In this document: positions 17,033-24,542 of the stretch, in pieces
Layout of the letters: each line of letters starts with the position of its first letter
Numbering within the stretch: the first letter of the stretch is position 1
Source of the DNA: an uncultured Pseudoxanthomonas sp.
Lineage (GTDB): Bacteria; Pseudomonadota; Gammaproteobacteria; Xanthomonadales; Xanthomonadaceae
Assembly (NCBI GenBank): GCA_937975725.1
Contig: CALJUL010000044.1
Location: 1 to 37,676 of the forward strand
Length of the DNA stretch: 37,676 nt
Direction of reading: 5' to 3'
The notes under the pieces: model-generated
The model's database searches: none
Seen by the model: the letters and a program-made list of their open reading frames with translations, nothing else
What the model was told of the DNA's origin: nothing
Translations under genes and position numbers: made by a program

Positions 17033-17069
17033 GCGGATGAAGCCGATCAAGGCAAGAAGCTTCATCCGC
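17033..17069. other. Stem-loop between paired REP elements
   Basis: GCGGATGAAGC (17033-17043) pairs perfectly with GCTTCATCCGC (17059-17069) over a 15-base loop. It lies inside the REP pair and would make a cruciform or folded mRNA element in the gap between kduD and the esterase gene. Confidence 0.45.
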
Positions 17070-17113
17070 GTCCATCTACGTTGATCCGTGTCTACTGCTT
17101 TGCCTGGCCTTCC

Positions 17114-17137
17114 GGTCGCGACTTACGTCGCTCCTAC
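17114..17137 (-). repeat. GTAG-type REP element
   Basis: The 24-base unit in minus orientation, 21 bases after the kduD stop. Together with 16975-16998 it encloses 115 bases. It could end kduD transcription or stabilise the upstream message. Confidence 0.8.
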
Positions 17138-17158
17138 AGAAAGGGAGCGGCGCGGCGG

Positions 17159-17917
17159 TCAGCGCGCCAGCCAGCCGCCGTCGACGGGGATGATGGCGCC
17201 GTTGACGTAGTCCGAGGCGCGCGAGGACAGGAACACCGCCGCGCCGCCCAGGTCCGACGGCTCGCCCCAGCGCCCGGCCGGGATGCGATCCAGGATGGCC
17301 TGGCTGCGTTCGGCGTCGGCACGCAGTTGCGCGGTGTTGTCGGTGGCCATGTAGCCCGGCGCGATGGCGTTGATGTTGACGCCCTTGCCACCCCACTCGT
17401 TGGCGAGCAGGCGGGTGATACCGGCGATGCCCGACTTGCTGGCGGTGTAGGAGGGCACGCGGATGCCGCCCTGGAACGACAGCATGGACGCGATGTTGAC
17501 GATCTTGCCGCGGCCCTGGGCGATGAAGTGCCGGCCTGCGGCCTGCGACATGAAGAACGCGGACTTGATGTTGACGTTCATCACGTCGTCCCAGTCCTTC
17601 TCGCTGAAGTCCACCGCGTCGGCGCGGCGGATCAGGCCGGCGTTGTTGACCAGGATGTCCAGCCCGCCCAGGCCGGCGACGGTCTCCTGCACCAGCCGCT
17701 CGACCGGCTCGATGCTGATGAGGTTGGCTTCCAGGTTGAGGAAGCGGCGGCCCAGCGCGCGCACCTTCTCGCCGGTCTCGGCGGCTTCCACGATGCCCGC
17801 GGCGGCGATGTCCGCGCCGGCTTCCGCCAGCGCCAGCGCGATGCCCTGGCCCAGTCCGGTGTTGGCGCCGGTGACCAGCGCGACCTTGCCTTCGAGGCTG
17901 AAAGGGTTGTTTGCCAT
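17159..17917 (-). CDS. kduD: 2-dehydro-3-deoxy-D-gluconate 5-dehydrogenase KduD
   Basis: The 252-residue enzyme is a classical short-chain dehydrogenase: nucleotide motif TGANTGLG (residues 16-23), NNAG at 91-94, Ser 144 and the catalytic Tyr 157 / Lys 161 (YTASK). It reduces 2,5-diketo-3-deoxygluconate to 2-keto-3-deoxygluconate in the cytoplasm, the step after KduI in oligogalacturonate breakdown. The start MANNPFSLEGKVALVTG matches the KduD family. It follows kduI by 93 bases, which strongly supports the assignment over other SDR functions such as a 3-ketoacyl reductase or 2-keto-3-deoxyrhamnonate dehydrogenase. Confidence 0.92.
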   Translation of the reverse strand: MANNPFSLEGKVALVTGANTGLGQGIALALAEAGADIAAAGIVEAAETGEKVRALGRRFLNLEANLISIEPVERLVQETVAGLGGLDILVNNAGLIRRADAVDFSEKDWDDVMNVNIKSAFFMSQAAGRHFIAQGRGKIVNIASMLSFQGGIRVPSYTASKSGIAGITRLLANEWGGKGVNINAIAPGYMATDNTAQLRADAERSQAILDRIPAGRWGEPSDLGGAAVFLSSRASDYVNGAIIPVDGGWLAR

Positions 17918-18010
17918 GAGGTGCCCTCGGTTGGATGCGTTGCGGTGGATGTCGTGCGTGGCGGTGTCGTGCGGTGCCGCCGGGCGAAGATCCGGCCCTG
18001 CGCGGTCAGG

Positions 18011-18859
18011 TCATTTGAGCTGGCAGATGTCCAGCACGTGCATGTCGGTGTAGTCCAGGTTCTCGCCGCCCATCGCCCAGATGAAGGCGTAGTTGCTGGT
18101 GCCCGAACCCATGTGGATCGACCACGGCGGCGACACCACCGCCTCGTCGTTCTGCACCACGATGTGGCGCTGCGCTTCCGGCTCGCCCATGAAGTGGTAG
18201 ACGCGGTCGTTCTGGCCCAGGTCGAAGTAGAAATAGACTTCGCTGCGGCGGTCGTGCAGGTGCGGCGGCATGGTGTTCCACACGCTGCCCGGCTTGAGCA
18301 CGGTCAGGCCCAGCAGCAACTGCGAGGACTGGCAGGTGGCCGGCACGATGAACTGGTAGATCGTGCGCTCGTTGCTGGTTTCCAGCGCGCCGCGCTCCAG
18401 CGCGACGGCGTCCTTGATCGAGAGCCGCTTGGTCTCGAAGCGCGCGTGCGCCGGCGTCGAGGCCAGGTAGAACTTGGCCGGATTGGCGGCGTCGTCGGAT
18501 TCGAACGCCACGTCGGCGCTGCCCATCGCCACGTACAGGCCGTCCTTCGGGCCCAGCGCGTAGGCCGTGCCGTCCACGGTGACCTTGCCGGCGCCGCCGC
18601 CGACGTTGATCACGCCCAGTTCGCGGCGCTCCAGGAACGGCTTGCCCGCGGCCGAGGCCGGTTCGGTCTGGCGCGGCAGTTCGACCTTCTTCGACACCGG
18701 CGCGGCGCCGCCGATCACGAAGCGCTCGTTGTGCGAGTAGTTCAACTGCACCGTGTCGGCGACGAACAGGCCGCCGATCAGGTAGCGGTCGCGCAACTGG
18801 TCGTTGCTGGCGCCCTCCATCATGTCCGGGTGGGTGGCGTGGTAGGTCTTGCAGAACAT
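18011..18859 (-). CDS. kduI: 5-dehydro-4-deoxy-D-glucuronate isomerase KduI
   Basis: The 282-residue protein isomerises 5-keto-4-deoxyuronate to 2,5-diketo-3-deoxygluconate in the cytoplasm. It matches KduI over its full length, including the metal site His 200, His 202, Glu 207 (MPPHLHDRRSEVY) and His 249 (PPWSIHMGSGTSNYAFIW). The N-terminal HATHPDMMEGASNDQLRDRY and the end YTDMHVLDI are family blocks. Its own promoter and a candidate repressor site lie in the gap upstream; kduD follows. One of the most secure calls here. Confidence 0.97.
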   Translation of the reverse strand: MFCKTYHATHPDMMEGASNDQLRDRYLIGGLFVADTVQLNYSHNERFVIGGAAPVSKKVELPRQTEPASAAGKPFLERRELGVINVGGGAGKVTVDGTAYALGPKDGLYVAMGSADVAFESDDAANPAKFYLASTPAHARFETKRLSIKDAVALERGALETSNERTIYQFIVPATCQSSQLLLGLTVLKPGSVWNTMPPHLHDRRSEVYFYFDLGQNDRVYHFMGEPEAQRHIVVQNDEAVVSPPWSIHMGSGTSNYAFIWAMGGENLDYTDMHVLDICQLK

Positions 18860-18915
18860 GGCGGGCTCCGTGCGTCGGGACGCCGATGGGAGGCGTCGGG
18901 AAGAGGTCGGGGGCG

Positions 18916-18948
18916 ATTCTACGTGCTTTTGGTAACCGGTGTCATTTT
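18916..18948 (-). promoter_or_regulatory. kduI promoter with candidate LacI-family operator
   Basis: On the minus strand TGACAC (18939-18944) and TAGAAT (18916-18921) are separated by 17 bases, a good -35/-10 pair before kduI. The site GGTAACCGGTGTCATTTT (18931-18948, plus strand) overlaps the -35 box. Its core CGGTGTCATT recurs at 24456-24475 and 29710-29731 in the same locus, as expected of the operator of the LacI-type regulator encoded next to it. Confidence 0.68.
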
Positions 18949-18972
18949 GCGGTGCGACAGGAGAGGGCAAGG

Positions 18973-18998
18973 CGGGAACAGGGAACGGGAACAGGGAA
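18973..18998. repeat. 13-bp tandem repeat, two copies
   Basis: The 13-base unit CGGGAACAGGGAA is repeated exactly twice in the gap between the lacI-type gene and the kduI promoter. Nothing else is evident around it except a 7-bp hairpin (CCGGGAA/TTCCCGG) at 19047-19067, which could end the regulator gene. Confidence 0.6.
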
Positions 18999-19083
18999 TG
19001 ACGGCAGGCGCCCAATGGCTCACTGGGGCAGGAAACGTTCCGGTCGCCGGGAAACCATCATTCCCGGTGCCCGCTTTTCCCCC

Positions 19084-20160
19084 TCACTCCGGCGGTTGCG
19101 AGGAGTCCCGGATGATCAGGTGCGGCCGGATGCTGGCCGCGGCCAGCGGCGGCGGGCCGCCTTCGGGCTGGATCAGCATGGCGGCGGCGGTACGGCCGGT
19201 GTCGCGGGTGTTGCGGCGCACCGAGGTCAGCGAGGGCCACAGGCGCGAGGCTAGCGGGCTGTCGTCGAAGCCCACCACCGATAGCTGGCGCGGGATGTTG
19301 ATGCCCGCGCGCAGCGCCACCTTGTAGACGCCGGCCGCCATCTCGTCGTTGCCGGTGAAGATGGCGGTGGGGCGGTCCTTGCCCGACAGCAGCTTCTCGG
19401 CGGCCACCACGCCCGATTCGAAGGTGTAGCCGGCCTCGACGATGCGCGACTTGGGCAGTTGCAGGCCGCGCCGCGCGAGCGCGGCCACGAAGCCGCCGGT
19501 GCGCTCCACCGCGGAGCGGTAGGCGCTGGGGCCGGTGATCAGGGCGATGTCGGTATGGCCCAGCGAGAGCAGGTATTCCGCGGCCTCGGCGGCGCCGTCG
19601 CGGTCGTGGGTGACCACCATGCGCGAGGGTTCGTCCATCGACACCGAGGCGATACGGGTGTAGCGGCAGCCGATCTCGGCCAGCATGTCGGCCAGCGCCT
19701 GGTCCTCCGAGGCGCGCGGTACCAGCATCACGCCGTGCAGCTTCTGCTGCTGCACGAAGCGGCGCACGCCGTCGATGTAGCCGGGGCTGCGGCTGTCGCA
19801 GGGGTGCACCACCAGCTCAAAGCCCGAATCGCGCAGCGCGTCCAGCGCGCCGTACTGCATGTTGACGATGTACTGTGCGGTGGGGTTGTCGTAGACCATG
19901 CCGATCAGGAACGAGCGGCGGAACGCCAGCCCGCGCGCGAGTGGGTCGGGCACGTAGCCGACCTCGCGCATCAGCGCTTCCACTTTCTCGCGCGTGTCCC
20001 GGCGCACCAGCGGCGAGTGGTTGATGATGCGCGAGACCGTCTTCTTGGAGACGCCGGACAGGCGCGCGATGTCGTTGATCGTCGCGGCCTTGCCACCGGT
20101 GGGCAGGGAGGCGGGGCTGTCGGGCTTCTTGCGCGGGGCCATGGGGCGGGGCGGTTCCAT
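19084..20160 (-). CDS. LacI-family repressor, probable regulator of the pectin locus
   Basis: The 358-residue protein (or 352 from a second ATG at 20142) has an N-terminal LacI helix-turn-helix and hinge (ATINDIARLSGVSKKTVSRI, then VRRDTREKVEALMREVGYVPDPLARGL) and a periplasmic-binding-protein-like effector domain with the usual blocks 'HGVMLVPRASED', 'GHTDIALITGP', 'AIFTGNDEMAAGVYKVA' and 'QLSVVGFDDSPLASRLWPSLTSV'. Such proteins repress sugar genes until an intermediate binds. Its place between kduI and the TRAP/pelA genes, and the recurring CGGTGTCATT sites, suggest control of this locus, with 2-keto-3-deoxygluconate or a related product as inducer (inference from KdgR-type regulation). Confidence 0.93.
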   Translation of the reverse strand: MEPPRPMAPRKKPDSPASLPTGGKAATINDIARLSGVSKKTVSRIINHSPLVRRDTREKVEALMREVGYVPDPLARGLAFRRSFLIGMVYDNPTAQYIVNMQYGALDALRDSGFELVVHPCDSRSPGYIDGVRRFVQQQKLHGVMLVPRASEDQALADMLAEIGCRYTRIASVSMDEPSRMVVTHDRDGAAEAAEYLLSLGHTDIALITGPSAYRSAVERTGGFVAALARRGLQLPKSRIVEAGYTFESGVVAAEKLLSGKDRPTAIFTGNDEMAAGVYKVALRAGINIPRQLSVVGFDDSPLASRLWPSLTSVRRNTRDTGRTAAAMLIQPEGGPPPLAAASIRPHLIIRDSSQPPE

Positions 20161-20462
20161 TCGATCTCGGGACGATTCTAGCCGTTGGGGCCCTGTGCGG
20201 CATGGAGGACGGCGGCCACCATGCAAACGCAGGTGCGGCCCGGGCCGGCCACGGATGGCGCGGTTGCTGGCCCGGGAAGCCGCCGGCCACCGCGTGTAGA
20301 CAGCGGCCGGACGAACTGCCCCGTGCCGGATTCCGCGGCGCGGGTGCCGCCGGCCGGGAGTGGGTGCCCACCGCCGCAAGGCCACGCGGCTTCGTTCGCT
20401 GCCTTCGCTGCCTGCGTTCGCCCGGTCAAGGGTGGCGGGCGCAGGCGTAGTGCGGCGAACAT
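20161..20462. other. Gap without a recognisable gene
   Basis: These 302 bases lie between the regulator start and the surviving part of pelA. Open frames here have no family signal. They are probably the rearranged remains of the lost 3' part of pelA plus the promoter of the regulator gene. No copy of the CGGTGTCATT core was found. Confidence 0.5.
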
Positions 20463-20723
20463 GTCCGCGTCCAGGATGCGTGCCGGGTCCTGGTTCTCGA
20501 TCCAGCCGCCGTCGCTGCGCTGGTAGAGCAGGATGTTGTCGGCGATCCGCGCCACCTGGTCGGGGGCGTAGCGGGGATAGTCGTCCCCGTGCACGTTGCG
20601 TCAATGATGGATGGCGTCCCCGAAGCCCGCCAGCGAAGGCGGTGCTGCGGCTTCCTGCGCTGCCGCCGGCACGGAGGCGGCGGCCAGCAGGCTGCAGAGC
20701 AGCACCCGCGGCGCGCAGCGCAT
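20463..20723 (-). pseudogene. pelA: Pectate lyase (PelA/PL10-type) remnant
   Basis: Reading from ATG 20723 the product starts with a signal peptide (MRCAPRVLLCSLLAAASVPA) and then SLAGFGDAIHH, where the frame meets TGA at 20601-20603. Beyond it the same frame goes on RNVHGDDYPRY and then RIADNILLYQRSDGGWIENQ, the conserved N-terminal block of PelA-type pectate lyases, which normally have Trp at this place. Thus TGG appears changed to TGA. Similarity stops near 20463, so the catalytic domain is missing too. The start overlaps the dctM stop (TGATG), so it was once the last gene of the TRAP operon. It cannot give active enzyme. Confidence 0.85.
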
Positions 20724-22003
20724 CACTTGATCGCCTTCGGCAGCCACAGCGACAGTTCCGGGAACAGCGTCACCACCAGCAGCACCGCTACGCCCGCCAG
20801 CCAGAACGGCCAGATCGTGCGCATGCTCTGCGCGATGGTGATCTTGCCGATCGCCGTGCCGATGAACAGCACCGAGCCCACCGGCGGCGTCACCAGGCCC
20901 AGGCCGCCGGTCAGCACCAGCACCAGGCCGAAGTGGATCGGGTCGATGCCGTAGGCGCGCGCCACCGGCAGGAAGATCGGCGTGCAGATCAGGATCATCG
21001 GCGCCAGGTCCATGAAGGTGCCCAGCAACAGCAGCACCAGCACGATCAGCAGCAGCACCGTGTACTTGCTGTGGGCGATGGACTGCAGCGCATCGACCGC
21101 CGCCGCCGGCACCTGCAGGTAGGCCAGCAGCCAGCCGAACACCGCCGCCGCGGCGATCACGAACAGGATCACGCCGGTGGTGCGTGCTGCGTGCGTGACC
21201 GTGGCGAAGAACTCCTTCAACGACAATTGGCGGTACAGCACGCTGGTCACCAGTAGCGCGTACACCACTGCGATGGCCGCGCTCTCCACCGCGGTGAAGA
21301 TGCCGGCGCGGATGCCGAAGAAGATCAGGCCCACCAGCCCCAGGCCGGGCAGCGCCGCCACCAGCCGCAGCAGCATCGCGCGCATGCCGGGGAACGGCTC
21401 GGTGCCGTAGCCGCGCCGGCGCGCCACCGCCCAGCCGGTGACCATCAGCACCACCGTCATCAGCAGCGCCGGCACGATGCCCGCAGCGAACAGGTCGGCG
21501 ATGGACAGGCCGCCGCCGGCCGCCGCCGAGAACAGGATCAGGTTGTGCGAGGGCGGCACCAGCAGCGCCACCAGTGCGGCGGTGATGCTGACGTTGACGG
21601 CGTAGTCGCGGTCGTAGCCGCGCTTGACCATCTGCGGGATCATCGTGCCGCCGACGGCCGAGACGTCGGCGATGGCCGAGCCCGACACGCCGCCGAAGAA
21701 CAGCGACGACAGGATGCTCACCTGACCCAGGCCGCCGCGCAGCCGGCCGACCAGCGAGGCGGCCAGGCTGATCAGGCGCTCGGAGATGCCGCCGCGCAGC
21801 ATGATCTCGCCGGCGAAGATGAAGAGCGGGATCGCGATCAGCGACGCCGACCCGGTGCCGGACGAGATCTGCTGCACCAGCACGATGCTGGGCAGGTCCA
21901 GGTACAGCAACGTGGCCAGCGACGCCGCCGCCAGCGCGTAGGCGACCGGCACGCCGATCAGCAGCAGGATCGCGAAGATCGAGAACAGCAGAGTGATCGC
22001 CAT
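20723..22003 (-). CDS. dctM: TRAP transporter large permease DctM
   Basis: The 426-residue protein is the 12-helix ion-coupled channel subunit of a TRAP transporter. It shows the family blocks FAGEIMLRGGISERLISLA, 'GGVSGSAIADVSAVGGTMIPQM' and GLGLVTPPVG. It works with DctQ and the binding protein DctP to pull an acidic solute into the cytoplasm using the sodium gradient. It starts 3 bases after the dctQ stop and its own stop overlaps the start of the pelA remnant. By context the substrate is a uronate or short unsaturated galacturonide. Confidence 0.95.
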   Translation of the reverse strand: MAITLLFSIFAILLLIGVPVAYALAAASLATLLYLDLPSIVLVQQISSGTGSASLIAIPLFIFAGEIMLRGGISERLISLAASLVGRLRGGLGQVSILSSLFFGGVSGSAIADVSAVGGTMIPQMVKRGYDRDYAVNVSITAALVALLVPPSHNLILFSAAAGGGLSIADLFAAGIVPALLMTVVLMVTGWAVARRRGYGTEPFPGMRAMLLRLVAALPGLGLVGLIFFGIRAGIFTAVESAAIAVVYALLVTSVLYRQLSLKEFFATVTHAARTTGVILFVIAAAAVFGWLLAYLQVPAAAVDALQSIAHSKYTVLLLIVLVLLLLGTFMDLAPMILICTPIFLPVARAYGIDPIHFGLVLVLTGGLGLVTPPVGSVLFIGTAIGKITIAQSMRTIWPFWLAGVAVLLVVTLFPELSLWLPKAIK

Positions 22004-22006
22004 GGC

Positions 22007-22525
22007 TCAGCGGGCCTCGTCGGTCAGCGGCGCGCGCAGCACCAGGAACAGGCGGTACAGCGCGAACACCACCATCAGCACGCCGCCCAGCGACAGCGGC
22101 AGGTAGCCGATGCTCTGCGGCATCGCGGCGCCGGCGATGCGGATGTCCAGCCCGTCCAGCAGCAGCACCGCGCCCCAGTACGCCATCACCGCACCGATCG
22201 CGGCGACGACCAGCGGCGACACCGCATGCAGTAGCCGGTGCAGGCGCGGGCCCACCGCGTCGGCCAGCAGGAAGAAGCCGAAGTGCCGGTTGGTGTGCAC
22301 GCCGGCGGCCGCGCCCAGGCTCATTGCCGTGGCCAGCAGCAGCACGGTGACCGGTTCGGTCCAGCTCGGCGAATCGTTGATCACGTAGCGGGCGATCACC
22401 TGCCAGCCCTGCACGGCCACCAGTCCGAGCAGGGCGGCGACCGCCACCGCGATGGCGGCGTTGGACAGGAGATCCATGCCGCGCTGCAACGGCGCGGCGG
22501 GGAGCGGAGTGGATTCTTCGGACAT
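22007..22525 (-). CDS. dctQ: TRAP transporter small permease DctQ
   Basis: The 172-residue protein has four membrane helices (LLSNAAIAVAVAALLGLVAV, VTVLLLATAMSLGAAAGV, LVVAAIGAVMAYWGAVLLL and LPLSLGGVLMVVFALYRLFL) and the family marks 'VIARYVINDSPSWTEPV' and 'HFGFFLL'. It is the small subunit that partners DctM. A larger open frame runs upstream into dctP but only the part from ATG 22525 has family character. It begins 11 bases after the dctP stop. Confidence 0.92.
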   Translation of the reverse strand: MSEESTPLPAAPLQRGMDLLSNAAIAVAVAALLGLVAVQGWQVIARYVINDSPSWTEPVTVLLLATAMSLGAAAGVHTNRHFGFFLLADAVGPRLHRLLHAVSPLVVAAIGAVMAYWGAVLLLDGLDIRIAGAAMPQSIGYLPLSLGGVLMVVFALYRLFLVLRAPLTDEAR

Positions 22526-22536
22526 CGCGTGCGTTC

Positions 22537-23532
22537 TCAAGCCAGGTCGCGGATGCGGCGGTACAGGACTTCGATGGCGGGATCGCGCCGGTATTCGGAC
22601 AGCAGCGGCTGCGCGGCCCGCGCGAACGCGTCCAGGTCGGCCTCGTTGTGCTTCACCCCGGCCGCGAACACCGCCTCGCGCGCCTTCGCTTCCGACGCGT
22701 CCCACAGTCCGCGCATCACCGCCACCGATTGCCGCGCGGTGTCCACCAGCAGGTCGCGGTCGCGCGGCTGCAGCGCGTCCAGCGTGCGTTGCGAGACCAG
22801 CAGCACGTCGGGCGCGTAGGAATGGTTGGTCTGCGACCAGTGGTGCGCGGCCTCGAAGTGGCGGCTGGAATGGAAGCTGCGGATGTTGTTCTCGGCGCCG
22901 TCGATCATGTGCGTCTCCAGCCCGGAGAACACTTCGCCCAGCGACAGCGGCGTGGGGTTGGCGCCGAACAGGCGCAGCATGCGGATGAAGATGTCCGACA
23001 CCGGCACGCGGATCTTCAGGCCGTGCAGGTCGGACGGTGCGCGGATGGCGTGCTTGGTGTTGTAGAAGCAGCGCGCACCGGAATCGTAGATCGCCAGGCC
23101 GACCAGCCCGCGCGCGGCGAAGCCGTCCAGCACGGCCTGGCCGACGCCCTGGTCCATGGCGCGGCGCATGTGCGGCACCGAGTCGAACACGTAGGGCAGG
23201 CACAGCGCCTGGGTCAGCGGGAAAGCGTTGTTCAGCGCGCCGGCGTAGACGCGGGTGATGTCGATGGCGCCGAAGCGCGCCATGTCGATGGCCTCGGATT
23301 CGCGGCCCAGTTGCCCCGAGTGGTACTGGCGCAGCGTCACCCGCCCGCCGGTCTCGCGTTCCAGCGTCTCGCCGATCCAGCGCACGGCTTCCACCGTGGG
23401 ATAGTCCTTCACGTGCACGTCGGTGGCGGTCAGCACGCGGCGGCCGTCGTCGGCCAGCACGCGGCCGCCGGCCAATGGCAGCGCGGCCGCGGCACCGAGG
23501 CCGGCGCCCAGGAAGCGGCGACGGGTGATCAT
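22537..23532 (-). CDS. dctP: TRAP transporter substrate-binding protein DctP, Tat-type signal
   Basis: The 331-residue protein begins MITRRRFLGAGLGAAAALPL, a twin-arginine signal, so it is likely exported folded to the periplasm. The mature part matches DctP: 'GGRVTLRQYHSGQLGRESEAI', then 'SDLHGLKIRVP' with the Arg that binds the substrate carboxylate, and LSLGEVFSGLETHMIDGAENN. Its ATG overlaps the stop of the upstream hydratase gene (ATGA). It delivers an acidic sugar, by context galacturonate or an unsaturated oligogalacturonide, to DctQM. Confidence 0.95.
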   Translation of the reverse strand: MITRRRFLGAGLGAAAALPLAGGRVLADDGRRVLTATDVHVKDYPTVEAVRWIGETLERETGGRVTLRQYHSGQLGRESEAIDMARFGAIDITRVYAGALNNAFPLTQALCLPYVFDSVPHMRRAMDQGVGQAVLDGFAARGLVGLAIYDSGARCFYNTKHAIRAPSDLHGLKIRVPVSDIFIRMLRLFGANPTPLSLGEVFSGLETHMIDGAENNIRSFHSSRHFEAAHHWSQTNHSYAPDVLLVSQRTLDALQPRDRDLLVDTARQSVAVMRGLWDASEAKAREAVFAAGVKHNEADLDAFARAAQPLLSEYRRDPAIEVLYRRIRDLA

Positions 23533-24389
23533 GCGCGCCAGTCTCCCTCGTCCAGCGCGACCGCGGCAGCCGCGCGCGCTTCCAGGCTGCCGTGGCCGTC
23601 GAAGTCGATGCGCACCTGCTGGCCCGGCAGGATGTCGTGGATGCCGGTGGCGTTGCCGGTGGCGATCAGTTCGCCCTTGCGCAGGGGCCGGCCGCGCCGC
23701 GCCGAACGCGCCAGCGCGAACGCGAACGCCGTGCGCAGGCCGCCGGGCAGCAGGGTCGCGCCGCCCTGGCCCACCTGCCGGCCGTCGATGAAGGTGCGGC
23801 AGGTCAGCGCGGCATCGGACAGGCGCGTCCAGTCGCGGATCTCGGCGCCCATGAGCAGGCCGTTGTTGTTGCCGAAGTCGGACACCACCACCCGCGGGCC
23901 GAGCTGGTTGATGGTCGCCAGCGGGCTGCTGGCCACTTCCATGCCGATGAACAGCGTGGCCGGCAGGGCGGCGGCTTCCTCCGGCGTCCAGTGCAGCTTC
24001 CCGGCCGGCGCATCCACATCCAGCCGCAGCACGTATTCCGCTTCCACCGCACCGAATCCTTCCGGCGAATAGACCTGGAAGTCGTGCTGACCACCGGTAG
24101 TCAGGCGGAAGCCGCGGGCGAAGATCGGGCCCAGCAGGCGTTCGTCGCCGGAACCGTCGCGGCGCTCGGGGGCGATGTAGCCGACCTTCCAGCCCACGGT
24201 CCGGTCCGGCCAGCGCGCGATGGCGATGTCCTGCACGCGGTAGGCGGTGACCAGGTCGGCGGGGATGGCGCCGGGAAACCCGGGCAGGGCGCGGCCCTGG
24301 CGGCGCGCGCCGACGAAGGCGTCGGCGATGGCGGCCAGCTCCGCCGGTTCGGCGCCCGCGCCGCTGGTGGTGCCTGGATCGTTGCTCAA
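23529..24389 (-). CDS. MhpD-like 2-keto-4-pentenoate hydratase (FAH superfamily)
   Basis: The 286-residue protein has the hydratase/decarboxylase pattern of the FAH superfamily: 'VGWKVGYIAPERR', the metal-binding acidic strand 'FGAVEAEYVLRLD', 'ALPATLFIGMEVASSP', 'VVSDFGNNNGLLMG' and 'TGNATGIHDILPGQQVRIDF'. Known relatives hydrate 2-hydroxypentadienoate in aromatic degradation, which makes no sense here. It is the first gene of the TRAP operon, behind a promoter with the candidate pectin operator, so it probably acts on a 2-keto-3-deoxy or unsaturated uronate derivative. The exact reaction is unknown. Confidence 0.88.
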   Translation of the reverse strand: MSNDPGTTSGAGAEPAELAAIADAFVGARRQGRALPGFPGAIPADLVTAYRVQDIAIARWPDRTVGWKVGYIAPERRDGSGDERLLGPIFARGFRLTTGGQHDFQVYSPEGFGAVEAEYVLRLDVDAPAGKLHWTPEEAAALPATLFIGMEVASSPLATINQLGPRVVVSDFGNNNGLLMGAEIRDWTRLSDAALTCRTFIDGRQVGQGGATLLPGGLRTAFAFALARSARRGRPLRKGELIATGNATGIHDILPGQQVRIDFDGHGSLEARAAAAVALDEGDWRA

Positions 24390-24449
24390 GTGGCCTCTCC
24401 CCGCTCCTGTTTTGCTGCACCGCCGAGTGACAGCGCAGTCTGGCGGCCT

Positions 24450-24477
24450 GTATAAGGTAAACCGGTGTCATTGACAA
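24450..24477 (-). promoter_or_regulatory. Promoter of the hydratase-TRAP operon with operator in the spacer
   Basis: On the minus strand TTGTCA (24472-24477) and TTATAC (24450-24455) are 16 bases apart, a near-ideal promoter for the operon starting at 24389. The spacer is filled by GGTAAACCGGTGTCAT (24456-24471, plus strand), the same motif as at kduI. A repressor bound there would block polymerase. A plus-strand TTGACA (24471-24476) may serve the divergent pectate lyase gene, though no good -10 was found for it. Confidence 0.72.
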
Positions 24478-24542
24478 TATGCAGCGCCGCAAAAAACTGA
24501 AACCGGTGCGATCCTGCGCCGGCAGATCCTGGGAGGGAGCCA

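Noticed and set aside
17033..17069. Possible riboswitch or small RNA between kduD and the esterase gene
   Set aside because: Only a single stem flanked by REP elements; no known riboswitch core is recognisable.
20178..20594. 138-codon frame taken as an intact small protein
   Set aside because: Its first 44 codons continue the PelA frame beyond the stop at 20601-20603 and the rest has no family character; it is part of the pseudogene.
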